Shown here: positions 6,542 through 6,727 of the stretch, in pieces
Numbering within the stretch: the first letter of the stretch is position 1
Layout of the letters: every line of letters starts with the position of its first letter
DNA from: Candidatus Heimdallarchaeota archaeon
GTDB lineage: Archaea; Asgardarchaeota; Heimdallarchaeia; Heimdallarchaeales; Kariarchaeaceae
Assembly: GCA_030668165.1 (NCBI GenBank)
Contig: DAOUUM010000168.1
Span: 1 to 6,727 of the forward strand
Length of the DNA: 6,727 bases
Reading direction: 5' to 3'
Program-made: the position numbers and the translations under genes
The notes under the pieces: model-generated
What the model saw: only the letters and a program-made list of their open reading frames with translations
What the model was told of the DNA's origin: nothing
Database searches by the model: none

Positions 6542-6727
6542 TTAAGATTCTAATTCACCAATTATTTTGTTAATTCTTTCAATTTCTTTTTTATTATCTA
6601 ATTTATCATAGTAGACTAGAGCATTACGATAGTCCTGCAATGCTACAAGATCCCCATCGAACTGATTATTCTCCTTGCTATACTCTGCACGTGTTATATA
6701 CAGGAGCGCAATATTCTCATAAATTTG
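6542..6727 (-). CDS. C-terminal end of a probable TPR-like helical repeat protein (partial)
   Basis: The minus-strand frame is open from the right edge to the TAA at 6544-6542: 61 codons and the stop, with the start outside the window. The translation is two long amphipathic helices. The first begins YENIALLYITRAEYSKENNQ. The second contains ALQDYRNALVYYDKLDNK and runs into a charged final helix ending GELES. The pattern of Ala, Leu and Tyr and the phrase YRNALVYYDKL fit the helix B of a tetratricopeptide repeat followed by a capping helix, suggesting a protein-interaction scaffold. The fragment is too short to name a family. It is convergent with the 4664-6541 gene with no intergenic base, so the two transcripts must overlap at their 3' ends. 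Confidence 0.65.
   Translation of the reverse strand, partial: QIYENIALLYITRAEYSKENNQFDGDLVALQDYRNALVYYDKLDNKKEIERINKIIGELES
6575..6592 (+). terminator. U-rich tract downstream of the 625-residue gene, inside the convergent gene
   Basis: TCTTTCAATTTCTTTTTT lies about 35 bases after the TGA stop at 6541 and is the first T-rich stretch on the plus strand. It could serve as a U-rich archaeal terminator. It overlaps the coding sequence of the convergent gene, where its complement encodes Lys-rich codons, so its sequence may reflect coding needs instead. Confidence 0.35.

Noticed and set aside
1..6727. CRISPR array, tRNA, rRNA or insertion sequence
   Set aside because: No regularly spaced repeats, cloverleaf-like segments, rRNA-like blocks, transposase motifs or terminal inverted repeats were seen on either strand.

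Overview
This AT-rich window most likely comes from an archaeon. The grounds are a cell-surface protein ending in a PGF-CTERM-type sorting signal (Thr/Asp linker, Leu-Pro-Gly-Phe, hydrophobic helix, Arg-Arg-Arg-Lys), a second secreted protein dense in N-glycosylation sequons, A/T-rich TATA-like boxes about 25 bp before plausible transcription starts, and U-rich rather than hairpin terminators. The style of the surface proteins and the mix of ATG, GTG and TTG starts would fit an Asgard archaeon (Heimdall/Loki-like). That placement is an impression, as the window holds no phylogenetic marker.

Layout. Positions 1-589 (-) carry the N-terminal part of a membrane protein that resembles RND/MMPL-superfamily exporters; it continues beyond the left edge. 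Just upstream on the same strand, 674-2563 (-) encodes a 629-residue secreted protein with two copies of a Val-x-x-Gly-Asp module and the PGF-type anchor. It has a good promoter (TATA at 2615-2622), with a 12-bp perfect palindrome three helical turns further upstream. Next come a clear HAD-IIA (NagD/4-nitrophenylphosphatase-like) phosphatase at 2778-3587 (-), starting with GTG, and an unrecognised all-helical cytosolic protein of 256 residues at 3646-4416 (-).

A 247-bp divergent intergenic region holding a 9-bp inverted repeat separates these from 4664-6541 (+). That gene encodes a 625-residue secreted, membrane-anchored protein with an apparent DOMON/CBM9-like domain, a Rossmann-like (DUF4350/glutamine-amidotransferase-like) domain without cysteine, an Ig-like domain and a C-terminal helix. 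It ends exactly where the convergent gene at 6542-6727 (-) begins; that gene is the C-terminal end of a probable TPR-type helical protein cut by the right edge.

How the genes work together. Three of the six genes are envelope genes (putative exporter, PGF-anchored surface protein, TM-anchored multidomain surface protein). The surface protein and the exporter lie in a same-strand pair 84 bp apart and could be co-transcribed. The phosphatase and the helical protein form a separate cytosolic pair. No mobile element, CRISPR array, tRNA or rRNA was seen. No intergenic stretch exceeds 300 bases.
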